Source of the DNA: Arabidopsis thaliana
Lineage: Eukaryota; Streptophyta; Magnoliopsida; Brassicales; Brassicaceae
Length of the DNA stretch: 64,000 nucleotides
Direction of reading: 5' to 3'
Assembly: GCF_000001735.4 (NCBI RefSeq)
Contig: NC_003075.7
Location: forward strand, 7,999,001-8,063,000
The notes beneath the pieces were generated by a model that saw nothing but the letters and a program-made list of their open reading frames with translations, made no database searches and was not told the origin of the DNA. Of this stretch, positions 1-9,538 are shown piece by piece. The translations under genes were made by a program, and so were the position numbers. Positions within the stretch are counted from its first letter, which is position 1. Every line of letters starts with the position of its first letter.

Positions 1-845
1 ACAACATATATTTCAAATGCTACATATGGATAACACTATGGTTAAAATAAGAGAGTTATGTACCAATTCTCTAAACAACGGTTGAAGAATATCTATCATA
101 TGACTAAGAGGCAGAATCTTCCAAGGTATACTTGTCAGAGAGGGAAAAATGTGGAGGCAAATTTAATTGTTTAATTATTTACCTACAAATTGCAATAGAG
201 TAATCATGTCTATAATCACAAGCTAACATTTGACAACATGTCAAAGAAGTGTTTAAAGGCACTCGTTAGTGGTAAGATTCTTTGTATAATTTATTTCGTA
301 TAAAACAAAATTATAGGAATATTTATGTTAAATCTCTATAAATATGATAAATCATATCATTTTCTTCATCGTTAAAACTTCATCTCTAGTAGATTTTTTT
401 TTAATGATTAAACTTCACACAAAGATTTCGACACAGAGAACGATGATTTTAGTAACATTTTTAAATAATAACACCAAAGTTTAAAAAAAACTTTTTTAAA
501 AAAAATCTCATGATTGAATAACATTAGACATTACAAATGTTGTTTTACTTTTTAGCGGTTTGAAATATATTCTTTAGCGGGTTTGTTTGTATTTCCGATT
601 TGGCTAAACTCAGAGAGTATAACTAGCCTTGATGAAAATACTAAAGTGGAGAGCCTATAATAATATTTAAGCCTTTCGTGGCTGATAAATGGAGTTACGG
701 ACTAAGTAAATATAGAAAACGAAAGCAAAAGATGTTCGTTGAATTATTCTTCTCATCAGTATGTATATAAAAGTATAGTATGTACAATGTGTATTTTCTT
801 CTATAAATAAGAGAATGTAAAAAAGACTTTAATTATTGTATGGGA
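1..845. other. Intergenic, AT-rich; no gene seen
   Basis: The stretch is AT-rich with short A and T runs. I see no supported coding exon, RNA gene or clear transposon end. Its last 100-150 bases probably hold the 3' untranslated region of the minus-strand SAUR gene. Confidence 0.6.
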
Positions 846-1124
846 TTAACGAATCTGAGAAGTGACAGTGAAGAAGAAAGCTTCGTCGCATGGTAAACTC
901 AAACCGCCCGTTGGATGATTAAAACCGAACTCTTCTTCTGCTTTCCTAAGCAAAGCTTGGAAAGATGGCTTGTTCAAGTAACAAACCGGAACAAGATATC
1001 TCTTCTTCTTCAGATTTTCTCCAACATACACAGCAAAGAACCCTTTAGGCGTTGATAATGATTCCGTAGTAAAAGACCGGCGAATGATATGCTTGGTAGC
1101 GAAAAAACTCCTTAAGAAAGCCAT
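846..1124 (-). CDS. SAUR25: SAUR-family auxin-responsive protein
   Basis: Single-exon gene of 92 aa, the usual size and intron-free form of small auxin-up RNA proteins. The family core is complete from residue 27 to about 80: [11 protein letters not shown], then [17 protein letters not shown], then [18 protein letters not shown] and LPCDE. SAUR proteins inhibit PP2C.D phosphatases and so activate plasma-membrane H+-ATPases during auxin-induced cell expansion (family knowledge). The short N terminus (MAFLRSFF) and lack of a long C-terminal tail fit the small SAUR subclade. The ATG at 1124 is the first in frame, and a TATA-like run lies about 120 bases upstream. The locus number (AT4G13790) and symbol are recalled from gene order. 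Confidence 0.9.
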   Translation of the reverse strand: MAFLRSFFATKHIIRRSFTTESLSTPKGFFAVYVGENLKKKRYLVPVCYLNKPSFQALLRKAEEEFGFNHPTGGLSLPCDEAFFFTVTSQIR

Positions 1125-1242
1125 TTCGAGTATTAGAAAGAAAAAAAAACTTTGAATTAATGGCTAAAGTTAAGATATCTTGATCTTGTTTGATGATAAG
1201 AGAAGCTTTGAGTTTGGTTTATGAGCCAAAGGGAAATGTGGG

Positions 1243-1254
1243 TCTATATATATT
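1243..1254 (-). promoter_or_regulatory. TATA-like element of the SAUR gene
   Basis: On the minus strand this reads AATATATATAGA, about 120 bases upstream of the SAUR start codon, a plausible TATA box given a leader of 80-90 bases. No other TATA run lies closer. Confidence 0.5.
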
Positions 1255-3128
1255 GGTGGAGTTAGAAAGGTTTTATTGAAAATAATATGTCTACGAATTG
1301 TGAGTGCGACCTACAAGGACATGGTTTTGACAAACAGATTAGTTAAAGCGTTTGGATTTTAGGAAGATGTAGTTTAATAAATGTTGGGGTGTTGAGAAAA
1401 AATGAGTGTCCTACATGCATGTGGCCAATGGCTACATTAGTTCTGTCTTCAGCTGCTATTGTCAAGACACCGATATTTTATTTTTTTACTTAACGGCTGA
1501 ATCAATGGTCCACATTTAAACTAACATTAATAACGGTAATAGAATTTGTTGTAACAGCAACCATAGCAATGCATGTTAACGCTACATAATTCTATCTATA
1601 TTGTGATGATATTGACTTTTCAATGTTGGTTTTTACGTGTTCCAAGTAACTAAGGTATGAGTGGTGAAGTTATTGACGTAAACGTTGTACACGTGAACAT
1701 TATAAGCATTTTATGTTCCGTATATGTTATCTGATTCATATCTAGTCTGAAATCAAGATATTAAGATCGTATAGCAAGTATCCAACTTGGAGTATCCATA
1801 CCTAACTACCAAAATCCTATTCACATGCAAACGTGAACACTGAACACTAGTATTCATAAAAAAATCGGTTATGTTATATGTTATCTGATTAATATCTAAT
1901 AGGAAATCAAGATATCCGAACATCCTAAGGTATATATCGTATACGAAGTACCTATCAAAAGACTCGTAGTATCCAAACCTAACTTCCAAAACACATAGTT
2001 TTCAATGCATTAATGCCCAAGATCCGATTCAAAATATCTGAAAATATCTACCCAAGAGACAAGAAAAATACGATGATTTTCCTTTACACAAAACAGGTCG
2101 GGCCAAAGTACGTACGGTTCTCCGATTTTTATTTTTATGGGCACTAGTCTCATCCTGAGACCCCTTTTGAGTTTTGTCAAGTGGTCAAAGAAGGGTTAAA
2201 GTGGTACTTAGGCGAGTGTCTTGAATAAATGATAGCCCCAAATGTGTGAAAGAAGAAGATCACATGGAAAAAGAGTAGAAGAGACGTGGAAGTTTGTTTT
2301 AGTTAGGGAAAGTCAATTTTAGTATTCATATAAAAATTAAAAAATCGACCAAACTCTCATGTCCCATCTTCACTTGTCTGCTTCTCTTAAATCACATCCA
2401 CGCTACGGAAAATGATCACCATAACACACAAAAAGATACTTTTTATTAGGTCTTTTGTCCGGTCTATTGTTTGGAAAATGGCATAAAAATACTTCTTTCT
2501 AAGACAATAACATGTGCCATTTTATCTACAACTCACTAGACTAATTAACCTCTCGTTTTTTAAGGACATACACATTCGTTGAAGCTAAGGCTAATTAGGT
2601 TTTAATTTTTTATAGTTAACTGTTCTTCTCATTAAATCTCTTTTGAGATTCCTAACGGTCACGGTCACATTACGTCGATGAAAGCTCGCTAGAGAAAAGA
2701 AGATATATGGTTATACCGTTCTTTGTTTCAAGATTTGCCAAAAAAAATAACCTTTTTGACCAATGTGTTCTTGATTAGTATTTAGACCAAATTACACGAA
2801 ATAAGAAAGACCAAAAGAATGTGAAGAAAAATTGTGAAGCTGTGATCTTTAGTTAGTTCTCTGTTTTAAAACTTTCTTTATATCTCATATGAGAAACAAA
2901 CAAAAAATATTAGAAACAAATAAACATGAAGCAATCAATCAAATAGTATCCCTAACAAATCATTCACTAAACCTTCCGTTATCCAAAAAACCAATTATAG
3001 CCTTAATTAAACCCCATTTGCTCTGTTTTTTTTCTCATTTGTCACCCAAAAAAAGTTCTCTTTGAGGCTTTTGAGCTCGTGTTGCCTCGATCTTGACCGT
3101 TAGATGATCTACTATCGGAGCCGTGGGA
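1255..3128. other. Intergenic between SAUR and NIPA genes
   Basis: About 1.9 kb with no supported coding exon. It holds an imperfect tandem repeat near 1723-1985 (listed separately). The part next to 3128 is probably the 3' untranslated region of the minus-strand transporter. The remainder is AT-rich, and I recognise nothing further in it. Confidence 0.55.
1723..1985. repeat. Imperfect tandem duplication, unit about 145 bp
   Basis: Two related copies follow each other. The first begins near 1725 with TATGTTATCTGATTCATATC, the second near 1870 with TATGTTATCTGATTAATATC. Both continue with AAATCAAGATAT and end with a stretch like AGTATCCAAACCTAAC. The copies differ by many substitutions and small gaps, so the duplication is old. 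No target-site duplication or terminal repeat was found. Confidence 0.6.
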
Positions 3129-4858
3129 TTATAGTATTGCAGGTCTAGTGGAATTGGAGCTGCGACTGGAACCTGAGTTTATGAAGACAGGAGTGTCTCT
3201 AGGCGAGTGTGATGTGGAGCCGCGTAAGCTGGTACTGTTTCCCATGTCTTTTGTCTTGTGGAGAAGAAAAGTTCCTGACAAAATGGTCACAAAGCCACAT
3301 AGCTCGGTAGCAATTTGCAATCCACTTTGAGAAGCCCAATCCTAGACGATAAACAAATAATGATGCTATGCTTATAAATTAATTGGAACCTTTTAGTTTA
3401 TGATCACTTCTCAAAAACTGCATTTTACCTTGAACATGATCATACTAGCTAAGATGGTGAATGTTGTAAACATAACATAGTACACTGGAGATATGACTGC
3501 TGTGTTGAAATTATCCAGAGCCTCCAAAGATGAAAACAGGATTTGTTAGTCGGAAAAAATTGAAATGTGACAATCAACCAATATTTGTTATTACCTTGTT
3601 CAAGTAGTTGATTTGCAAAATGCAACATATGGTCACTACTATGATGAAGATCCATGCGTGGAAGTACTTGAATTGGTTCATCCCGGAAAAAGTCAGCTTT
3701 ATGGCGATCGCCACAGCTTTAACACTCATAACCTAACACGCAAGAGATACTGAGACACTTACTTAAGCAAGTAGAGATATATACTAAGGGATGGCTAAAG
3801 AAAAAGATGAAAACATACTGTAAGAGAGCCCATTAGAGAGCAAATCCCAACATATACTATCATATGCGTCTTCCCATAACGCGGCTCATAGTAAAAGATC
3901 AATGCAAGCACCACAACCAAGACCACAGCAGAATATGCAAGGAAACCTTGTTAAAACATTCAAGCAATAGAGTATGTTTCAGTCCAATAAGAATCTTACT
4001 TTTTGTCAAAAACATTTATTGTTCTATACCTGGTTCGGTAGCAAGGTGCCATACTTGCTTGACGGATTCAATGCCTTGCTCGTGAGGAGCATGTAAAACA
4101 ATCGTTGTAGATCCAACAACACAGAGGACACAACCAAGTATACCAAACATATGCAACTTCTCTTCCAAAATAAAATGTGCTAGCACTGCGCTGCATAACA
4201 CGGTTTTCGTTTTCAGGAAACTACGTTAACGCAGACACAACGGAAAGAGATAGGCATAGTGGATACAGATACCTGAAAATAATACTTAAAGCTCCCAAAG
4301 GTGTTACTAGAATAGCCGGTGCAAATGCATATGCTGCAAAATTGGCTATCTCCCCAACAATCACTATAAGAATTAGTATGAATACAATATTAGTTATCAT
4401 AACCAAAGTTTGATGTCCATTGATTAAATCCAATAGAAACTTGGATTCCAAAACATGTCCCAAGCACACAAAACAGCAAAGTCATATCATCTCTAGCTAG
4501 ATAACAAACATTTAAAAAGTGATTTGCAGCAGAATTTCCCAAAACCATTATAGAGGATATTGATCAGACTTACTTGTTATCATTCCAGCCCACCACCAAG
4601 GTTCATATAAGTATCCATATCCTCCTTCACCTGATCACAGATAAATAACAAGTAGAAGCAAAATCAGTAAAAAAATATGTGATTTTGAAGAGCAAGAGAC
4701 TAAGTTATAGCTCAATGAAACAGAGAACCTGCTCTGGCGCCGCTAACACCGGCCTTCTTAAGACCTTTTTTCTTGATGATGAAGCTAGAACCGATGAATA
4801 TACTCGAAGACACAGCTAAAATGACTCCATGTATATTATCAGGTGACATCTCCTCCAT
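3129..4858 (-). CDS. NIPA-type magnesium transporter (DUF803 family)
   Basis: Eight exons on the minus strand: 4729-4858, 4574-4630, 4273-4363, 4030-4190, 3819-3946, 3595-3732, 3429-3521 and 3129-3341. All junctions are GT-AG and the frame is continuous, giving 336 aa. The first exon starts MEEMSPDNIHGVILAVSS, and the membrane core includes SFIIKKKGLKKAG, VGEIANFAAYAFAPA and LVTPLGALSIIFSAVLAHF, all typical of NIPA proteins with about nine membrane helices. The polar Ser/Thr-rich C-terminal tail is cytosolic by inference. NIPA proteins move Mg2+ in animals; plant members are annotated by homology. Its leader and promoter were copied to 39.2-40.0 kb and its 3' end to about 44.6 kb. Locus recalled as AT4G13800. 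Confidence 0.9.
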
Positions 4859-6061
4859 CTTTGCTAATATTTATAGTCTTGCTTATATACAAGTTAAGAT
4901 AATTTCAGGTTACTAATGACGAAAATTTCCAGAAAGTTTAGGCTGAAGATAGCTTATTGCGTCTACAAAAAAAAAAAACACAAACAAATAAGAATCGGAC
5001 AAAATGTCCATTTTCTAATCAAAAAATCAACATAAAACACATAAGTACTATTTAATTTTAGCAATTGCCTCACCAATCATGTTCTGAAAACAAAAAAAAT
5101 CTGAGTTTTCAAAAAATTCTTTGTGGCAGAAAATTCGATAACCAGACAAATGGCGCACAAGTAGATTACACCGAGACAGGGAGATAGAAGCAAAGGAAAA
5201 CGACAAATCTTAACATATAAACAAACAATGTCACAAGAAACAGCTGCGACTATACAAAATCTAGGATCTTTCGAATTGTTTCTCAAAAGATTAACGAATC
5301 AAAAGAAAAAAAATTAAGACCCACAAAAAATTTCACTTTTTATACGTTACCTTGTCCACAATAATAAAATCAAATCACCAGTAAATGAAACAAAATCAAA
5401 AAGAAGAAAATATCTGGAAGCTAGAGAAGTAGCAATAGAATATTCGAATCGTATCAAACCTTTTTCATCTCTTCCATTTTTGTACACCAAAAAAAAATCA
5501 AGAAATGTAGAAGACGTAATAAATGATTTTTTTCCGTTTTTTTTTCTTGGTGATGAAACGTAATGTGAAATTGATTTAGGGTTCTTTGTTGTGATGATGG
5601 AACTGAATCTGAAAAAAAAATGAAAGCAAAGAAGAGAAGAGGACAGAGAGATACAGTAGTATTGTAACGAAATTATAGGAAACTAATAGAACTAACTCGA
5701 ATGCATAACACACTTATAATACAACTCAAAACATTAGAGTTACACATATACACAAACATTTAAATTTAGACCGTTTCGGTTCTACTTTATTGGTTTCTTT
5801 TTTTTTTGTTCATAAAATTAATCCTCTGTAATACAACAATCCTCTGTAACCACTTCTAATTCTTAATCAAAGTTTCATGCTATAACTATTATACAGTTTT
5901 TGTTTCTACATATAAAACGTTGCAGACCAAATTCCTTACGACGATATTAGAACATTAATTTAAAAGGACAAGGAGATATTTTATCTTTCAAATAAGTGTA
6001 AGAATGTAGATTGATAATATGATTTTCAAACAAGTCTTGAGAAAGTTTATTGAATGCTTAC
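4859..6061 (-). promoter_or_regulatory. NIPA 5' leader with intron, promoter, and RLP47 3' flank
   Basis: A likely non-coding first exon of the NIPA gene ends at 5351 with a donor reading GGACAAG|GTAACG on the minus strand, so an intron probably separates it from the coding start at 4858. I could not fix the acceptor. The block 5278-6061 occurs again, inverted, at 39246-40021, which includes the same donor. The end nearest 6061 is the 3' flank of RLP47. Confidence 0.5.
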
Positions 6062-8464
6062 TTAAGTAAAGAAGGAAACAATTCTCATGAACCAGTCACG
6101 TTTGTGTGAAACCAGAATGTGGCCGATGGTGAGTCCACACACAACACCAGGTACGTAGCCTATTGCAGCTGCTATCCAGCTAAATACTTGATCTTCCTCT
6201 TCCTTGTCTTCATCTTGTTCTTGCTTTGTTGCTTCTTCTTCTCCACCACATTTTTTTAGGAGAGGAGCACCGCAAAGCCCGGGATTCTCTGTGAAAGAAG
6301 AACTATCTTGGGTTTGAATCTGAGTGGTTTCTGGTATTGGACCTTCAAGCCTGTTGTGCGAGAAGTTCATCCACTCTAGAAACGTGAGTTTTCCGAGCTC
6401 TCCTGGGATACTGCCGGATAATCTGTTTTGAGAAAGATCCAATGATTGGAGATTGCTCAAGTTTGATAGAGATGGTGGAATATGGCCTGTGAAAGCGTTG
6501 TTTGACATGCTGAGCACAATCACTTCTTTGAGAAGACCGATGGACTCGGGGATGTCTCCTTCGAGTCTGTTTCCCGAGACATCGATGGTTTTGTAGATTG
6601 TGAAACCACTCCCAACCAGCTCCATCTTTAATCCTTTGTTTATGAGAGCTACAGACTTATGGTAGAAGTCCCGGTCAATTCCTGTAACTGTATACTGAAT
6701 TATTCTACCATCAATGTCCACGACTGATGACATTACACTCCAACCAACAAAGTAATCTGACGGCAAAACTCCAGTGAAGCGATTTTCCGAAATATCAAAG
6801 ATTCGCAACCTGGAGAAACTTAAAGAATCTCCAGGAGAAAATATTGGCCCATAGAACTCGTTAGAACGAAGGACAAGAATCTGAAGATTGGGCAACAATT
6901 CCAACCAGGATGGAAACGTGTCATTGATTCTGTTATCTTCCACGTTTAGAAACTCGATATCACTGCAGTTGATCAATGATTTGGGAAGTTCTCCTGAGAA
7001 AAGATTGTGACCAACATCAAATGATTGCAAGTGATGACTGATAGCTTCCTCTGGAAAAATACCAGAGAGGTTGTTATTCCGAAGGTGCAAGACATAAAGA
7101 TGTAAATTCTCAAAACACCGAGGAATAGAACCGCTGAAGTTGTTGTTTGACAAAACAAGTATCCGAAGATTATCCAATTCGCATATTGTTTTAGGAATCT
7201 CTCCCGAGAATCGATTATTGGAGCTGAACAAGTAATTCATAGAGACTACTGGTAACAAAGGAAATGGATCCTGGAATATGTTTGAACTTATGTCAAGCAC
7301 AAGTAATTCTCGACCTCCTTGAATAACATCTGCTGGTCCTTCGAAACCATTGAAAGAATTATGAGAAATGTTAACATACCGCAACTCTGGCAGACTCCAT
7401 AACCACTCCGGTACTTGGCCTTCAATTTGATTGGCAGAGATGTCTAAATACTCCAAACTGGTTTGGTTACGTAGAAATTTGGGAAACTCGGAAATATTGC
7501 ACGACAATAGACCCAAGTATTCTATGGGTGAGGGAAGACTGACGGTTGAACTGATCTTCAAATTAATCCCTGAAACATCCAAATAACCAAGTGACAAGAG
7601 AGGTGAGAAAATACTCAAATCAACAATGTCCGGATTGAAATTGTTTCTTCCAATGTTTAATAGTTGAAGATTAGATGGTGAAGAGATATTCCCAATCTCA
7701 AAAGGACCGCTGAAGTCGTTTCTTCCCAGGTGAAGTAGAATCAACGAAGGGATCATGAAGAGAGAAGAGGGAATGGTTCCAGAAAATGAATTTCCACTAA
7801 TATCAAAAGCCTCCAGTTTGGAGAGGCTACTCATGTTAGATGGGAGCATACCTTTCAACTGGTTATCACCAAGGTCGATCCAGGTGACCGAGCTCAACTT
7901 GAGAAGCATATCGGTTAGTCGGTTAAGGTTCCCCATTGAATCTGGTCCTTCACTGGTGAAATCATTATAGGAAAGATCAAGATGAGTGAGATAAGAAAGA
8001 TTTCCGAGTGAAGAAGGAATCTTTCCAAAAAGATTGCAATTAACAAGAACCAAAACCTTCAAACGTTTGAGATTGCCTATGGAATCCGGTAGAATACCCG
8101 AAAGATGATTGCTGCCAAGAACTAGCTTCTGAAGATGTTGTAGTCTAAACAGGCTACTATTAGATCTCAAAGGACCATTGAGATGACTATACTGGAGGTC
8201 TAACTCAACCACCACTCCCGTCTTGGGATCACAAGAGACACCATCCCAGGAACAGCAATCAGTGTTGTTCCTCCACTTCTCAGTCATCGCATATGAATGG
8301 GGGCTTGGGACATTGAACTCGTTCTTGAACCCCCAAAGAGAATCCTTCTGGTCTGGAAGACACAAGTGTTTAGCACTAACAAGTATTGAGTTTGTAAGGC
8401 AGAAGATTAAACACAAGCTCCATTTTACTGTTATCATCCTCCTCACACTAGAAGAATGCATCAT
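6062..8464 (-). CDS. RLP47: Receptor-like protein, intact (RLP47)
   Basis: Intron-free, 800 aa from the ATG at 8464. I chose this start because paralogues RLP48 and RLP49 begin at the matching place; the frame is open 16 codons further upstream. Parts in order: signal peptide ([14 protein letters not shown] core), N-terminal cap with [12 protein letters not shown], a long array of plant-type LRRs (LxxNxLSGxIP), an island near the last third, more LRRs, C-terminal cap NPGLCGAPL, an acidic stretch rich in Glu, one membrane helix ([16 protein letters not shown]) and a short tail [14 protein letters not shown]. There is no kinase domain. RLPs act at the plasma membrane with SOBIR1/BAK1-type kinases to sense ligands (family knowledge); the ligand is unknown. 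It has fewer N-terminal LRRs than RLP50. Confidence 0.88.
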   Translation of the reverse strand: MMHSSSVRRMITVKWSLCLIFCLTNSILVSAKHLCLPDQKDSLWGFKNEFNVPSPHSYAMTEKWRNNTDCCSWDGVSCDPKTGVVVELDLQYSHLNGPLRSNSSLFRLQHLQKLVLGSNHLSGILPDSIGNLKRLKVLVLVNCNLFGKIPSSLGNLSYLTHLDLSYNDFTSEGPDSMGNLNRLTDMLLKLSSVTWIDLGDNQLKGMLPSNMSSLSKLEAFDISGNSFSGTIPSSLFMIPSLILLHLGRNDFSGPFEIGNISSPSNLQLLNIGRNNFNPDIVDLSIFSPLLSLGYLDVSGINLKISSTVSLPSPIEYLGLLSCNISEFPKFLRNQTSLEYLDISANQIEGQVPEWLWSLPELRYVNISHNSFNGFEGPADVIQGGRELLVLDISSNIFQDPFPLLPVVSMNYLFSSNNRFSGEIPKTICELDNLRILVLSNNNFSGSIPRCFENLHLYVLHLRNNNLSGIFPEEAISHHLQSFDVGHNLFSGELPKSLINCSDIEFLNVEDNRINDTFPSWLELLPNLQILVLRSNEFYGPIFSPGDSLSFSRLRIFDISENRFTGVLPSDYFVGWSVMSSVVDIDGRIIQYTVTGIDRDFYHKSVALINKGLKMELVGSGFTIYKTIDVSGNRLEGDIPESIGLLKEVIVLSMSNNAFTGHIPPSLSNLSNLQSLDLSQNRLSGSIPGELGKLTFLEWMNFSHNRLEGPIPETTQIQTQDSSSFTENPGLCGAPLLKKCGGEEEATKQEQDEDKEEEDQVFSWIAAAIGYVPGVVCGLTIGHILVSHKRDWFMRIVSFFT

Positions 8465-9130
8465 ATTTTTTTCTATGATTTTTTTTTTCTTTCTGTGAAA
8501 CGAATTGATCAACGTATTGTCTCACATCTGTGGAGTAAATTAGATCTTGACTTTAAAAGATAAGATTTTTCCACAAACACCAATTATCCCAGCCGTGTGG
8601 TGTGGGTTAAATCATTCAAACACTGCAAAAATCAAGGTCTCTTAGTGGGTTGAGAGAGTGACAGTGAAAGTGACGATGAACCCTCGTACACGGAACAAGT
8701 CTTTGCCTTTGCGAAATCAATTTTTTTATTCTTCCGTTATATCTTTAAAATTTTCTTAATTAATCAACTAATATTAATAGTATATTTCCTTGGTCTCCAA
8801 ATCTTTGTCTTTAATATTTCTTCACTTCCAAGTTTTCGTTAAGACTTTTCCTCTGCATGACCTCCTCTGTTTTATTCTCTGAAATTAAACAAAGCTTCTG
8901 TCTTATTTCTTCTAATTCACGTAGAAATGAAAACAACAAATACAGCTAAAGGAATGATATTAGTTCTCCTGAACATTTGGAGTAACAATTATTATCAAAC
9001 GCCAACTGAATCAATCAATTAAACTTTTGTTCCCTCGTTAAAAAAACACACACTCATTATACAACTCAAAACATTAGAGTACACGCATTATAACAAGGGG
9101 GCATCATCCTCCTAAGAGGTCATGCTTTTA
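8465..9130. promoter_or_regulatory. RLP47 upstream region with W-box-like core
   Basis: A TTGACT core lies at 8547-8552 (AGTCAA in gene orientation), 80-90 bases upstream of the RLP47 start. It lies near a stretch reading AACCCACACCACACGGCTGG in gene orientation, which recurs upstream of RLP49. TTGACY is the WRKY-binding W-box. The half near 9130 is the 3' flank of the neighbouring RLP and resembles the RLP47 3' flank (shared ACAACTCAAAACATTAGAGT). Confidence 0.45.
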
Positions 9131-9538
9131 TTAAGCAAAATACTGAAAGCTTTTCATGAACCAGTCACGTTTATACGAAGTGAGAATGTGACCAATGGTG
9201 AGTCCACACACAACACCAGGTACGTAGCCTATTGCAGCTGCGATCCAGCTCAATACTTGATCTTTTTCTTCATCTTGCTCTTGCTTTGTTGCTTCTTTTT
9301 CTTCTTCTTCTTCTCCCCCGCAAGTTTCTTGGAGAGGAACACCGCAGAGCCCGAGATTCTCTGCGAATGAAGAACTATTCTGGCTTTGAATCTGAGTGCC
9401 TTGTGGAATTGGACCTTCAAGCATGTTGTAGGAGAAGTTCATTTGTGCTAGAAACGTGAGTTTCCCGAGCTCTGGTGGGATTTCACCGGATAATCTGTTT
9501 TTAGAAAGATCCAATGATTCGAGATCAGTCAAATTCAA
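9131..9538 (-). pseudogene. Detached C-terminal part of the neighbouring RLP
   Basis: This frame encodes the usual RLP ending: final LRR (SLDLSKNRLSGEIPPELG), cap LGLCGVPLQETCGG, a Glu-rich stretch, the membrane helix [16 protein letters not shown] and the tail YKRDWFMKSFQYF. It is out of frame with the 719-aa reading frame upstream. Compared with the paralogues, 28 bases are missing at the junction, where they have [12 protein letters not shown]. It cannot be translated as part of the upstream protein without a frame change. Confidence 0.8.

Noticed and set aside
3148-3330. Plus-strand frame opposite NIPA exon 8
   Set aside because: It overlaps a well-supported coding exon in antisense and has no domain.
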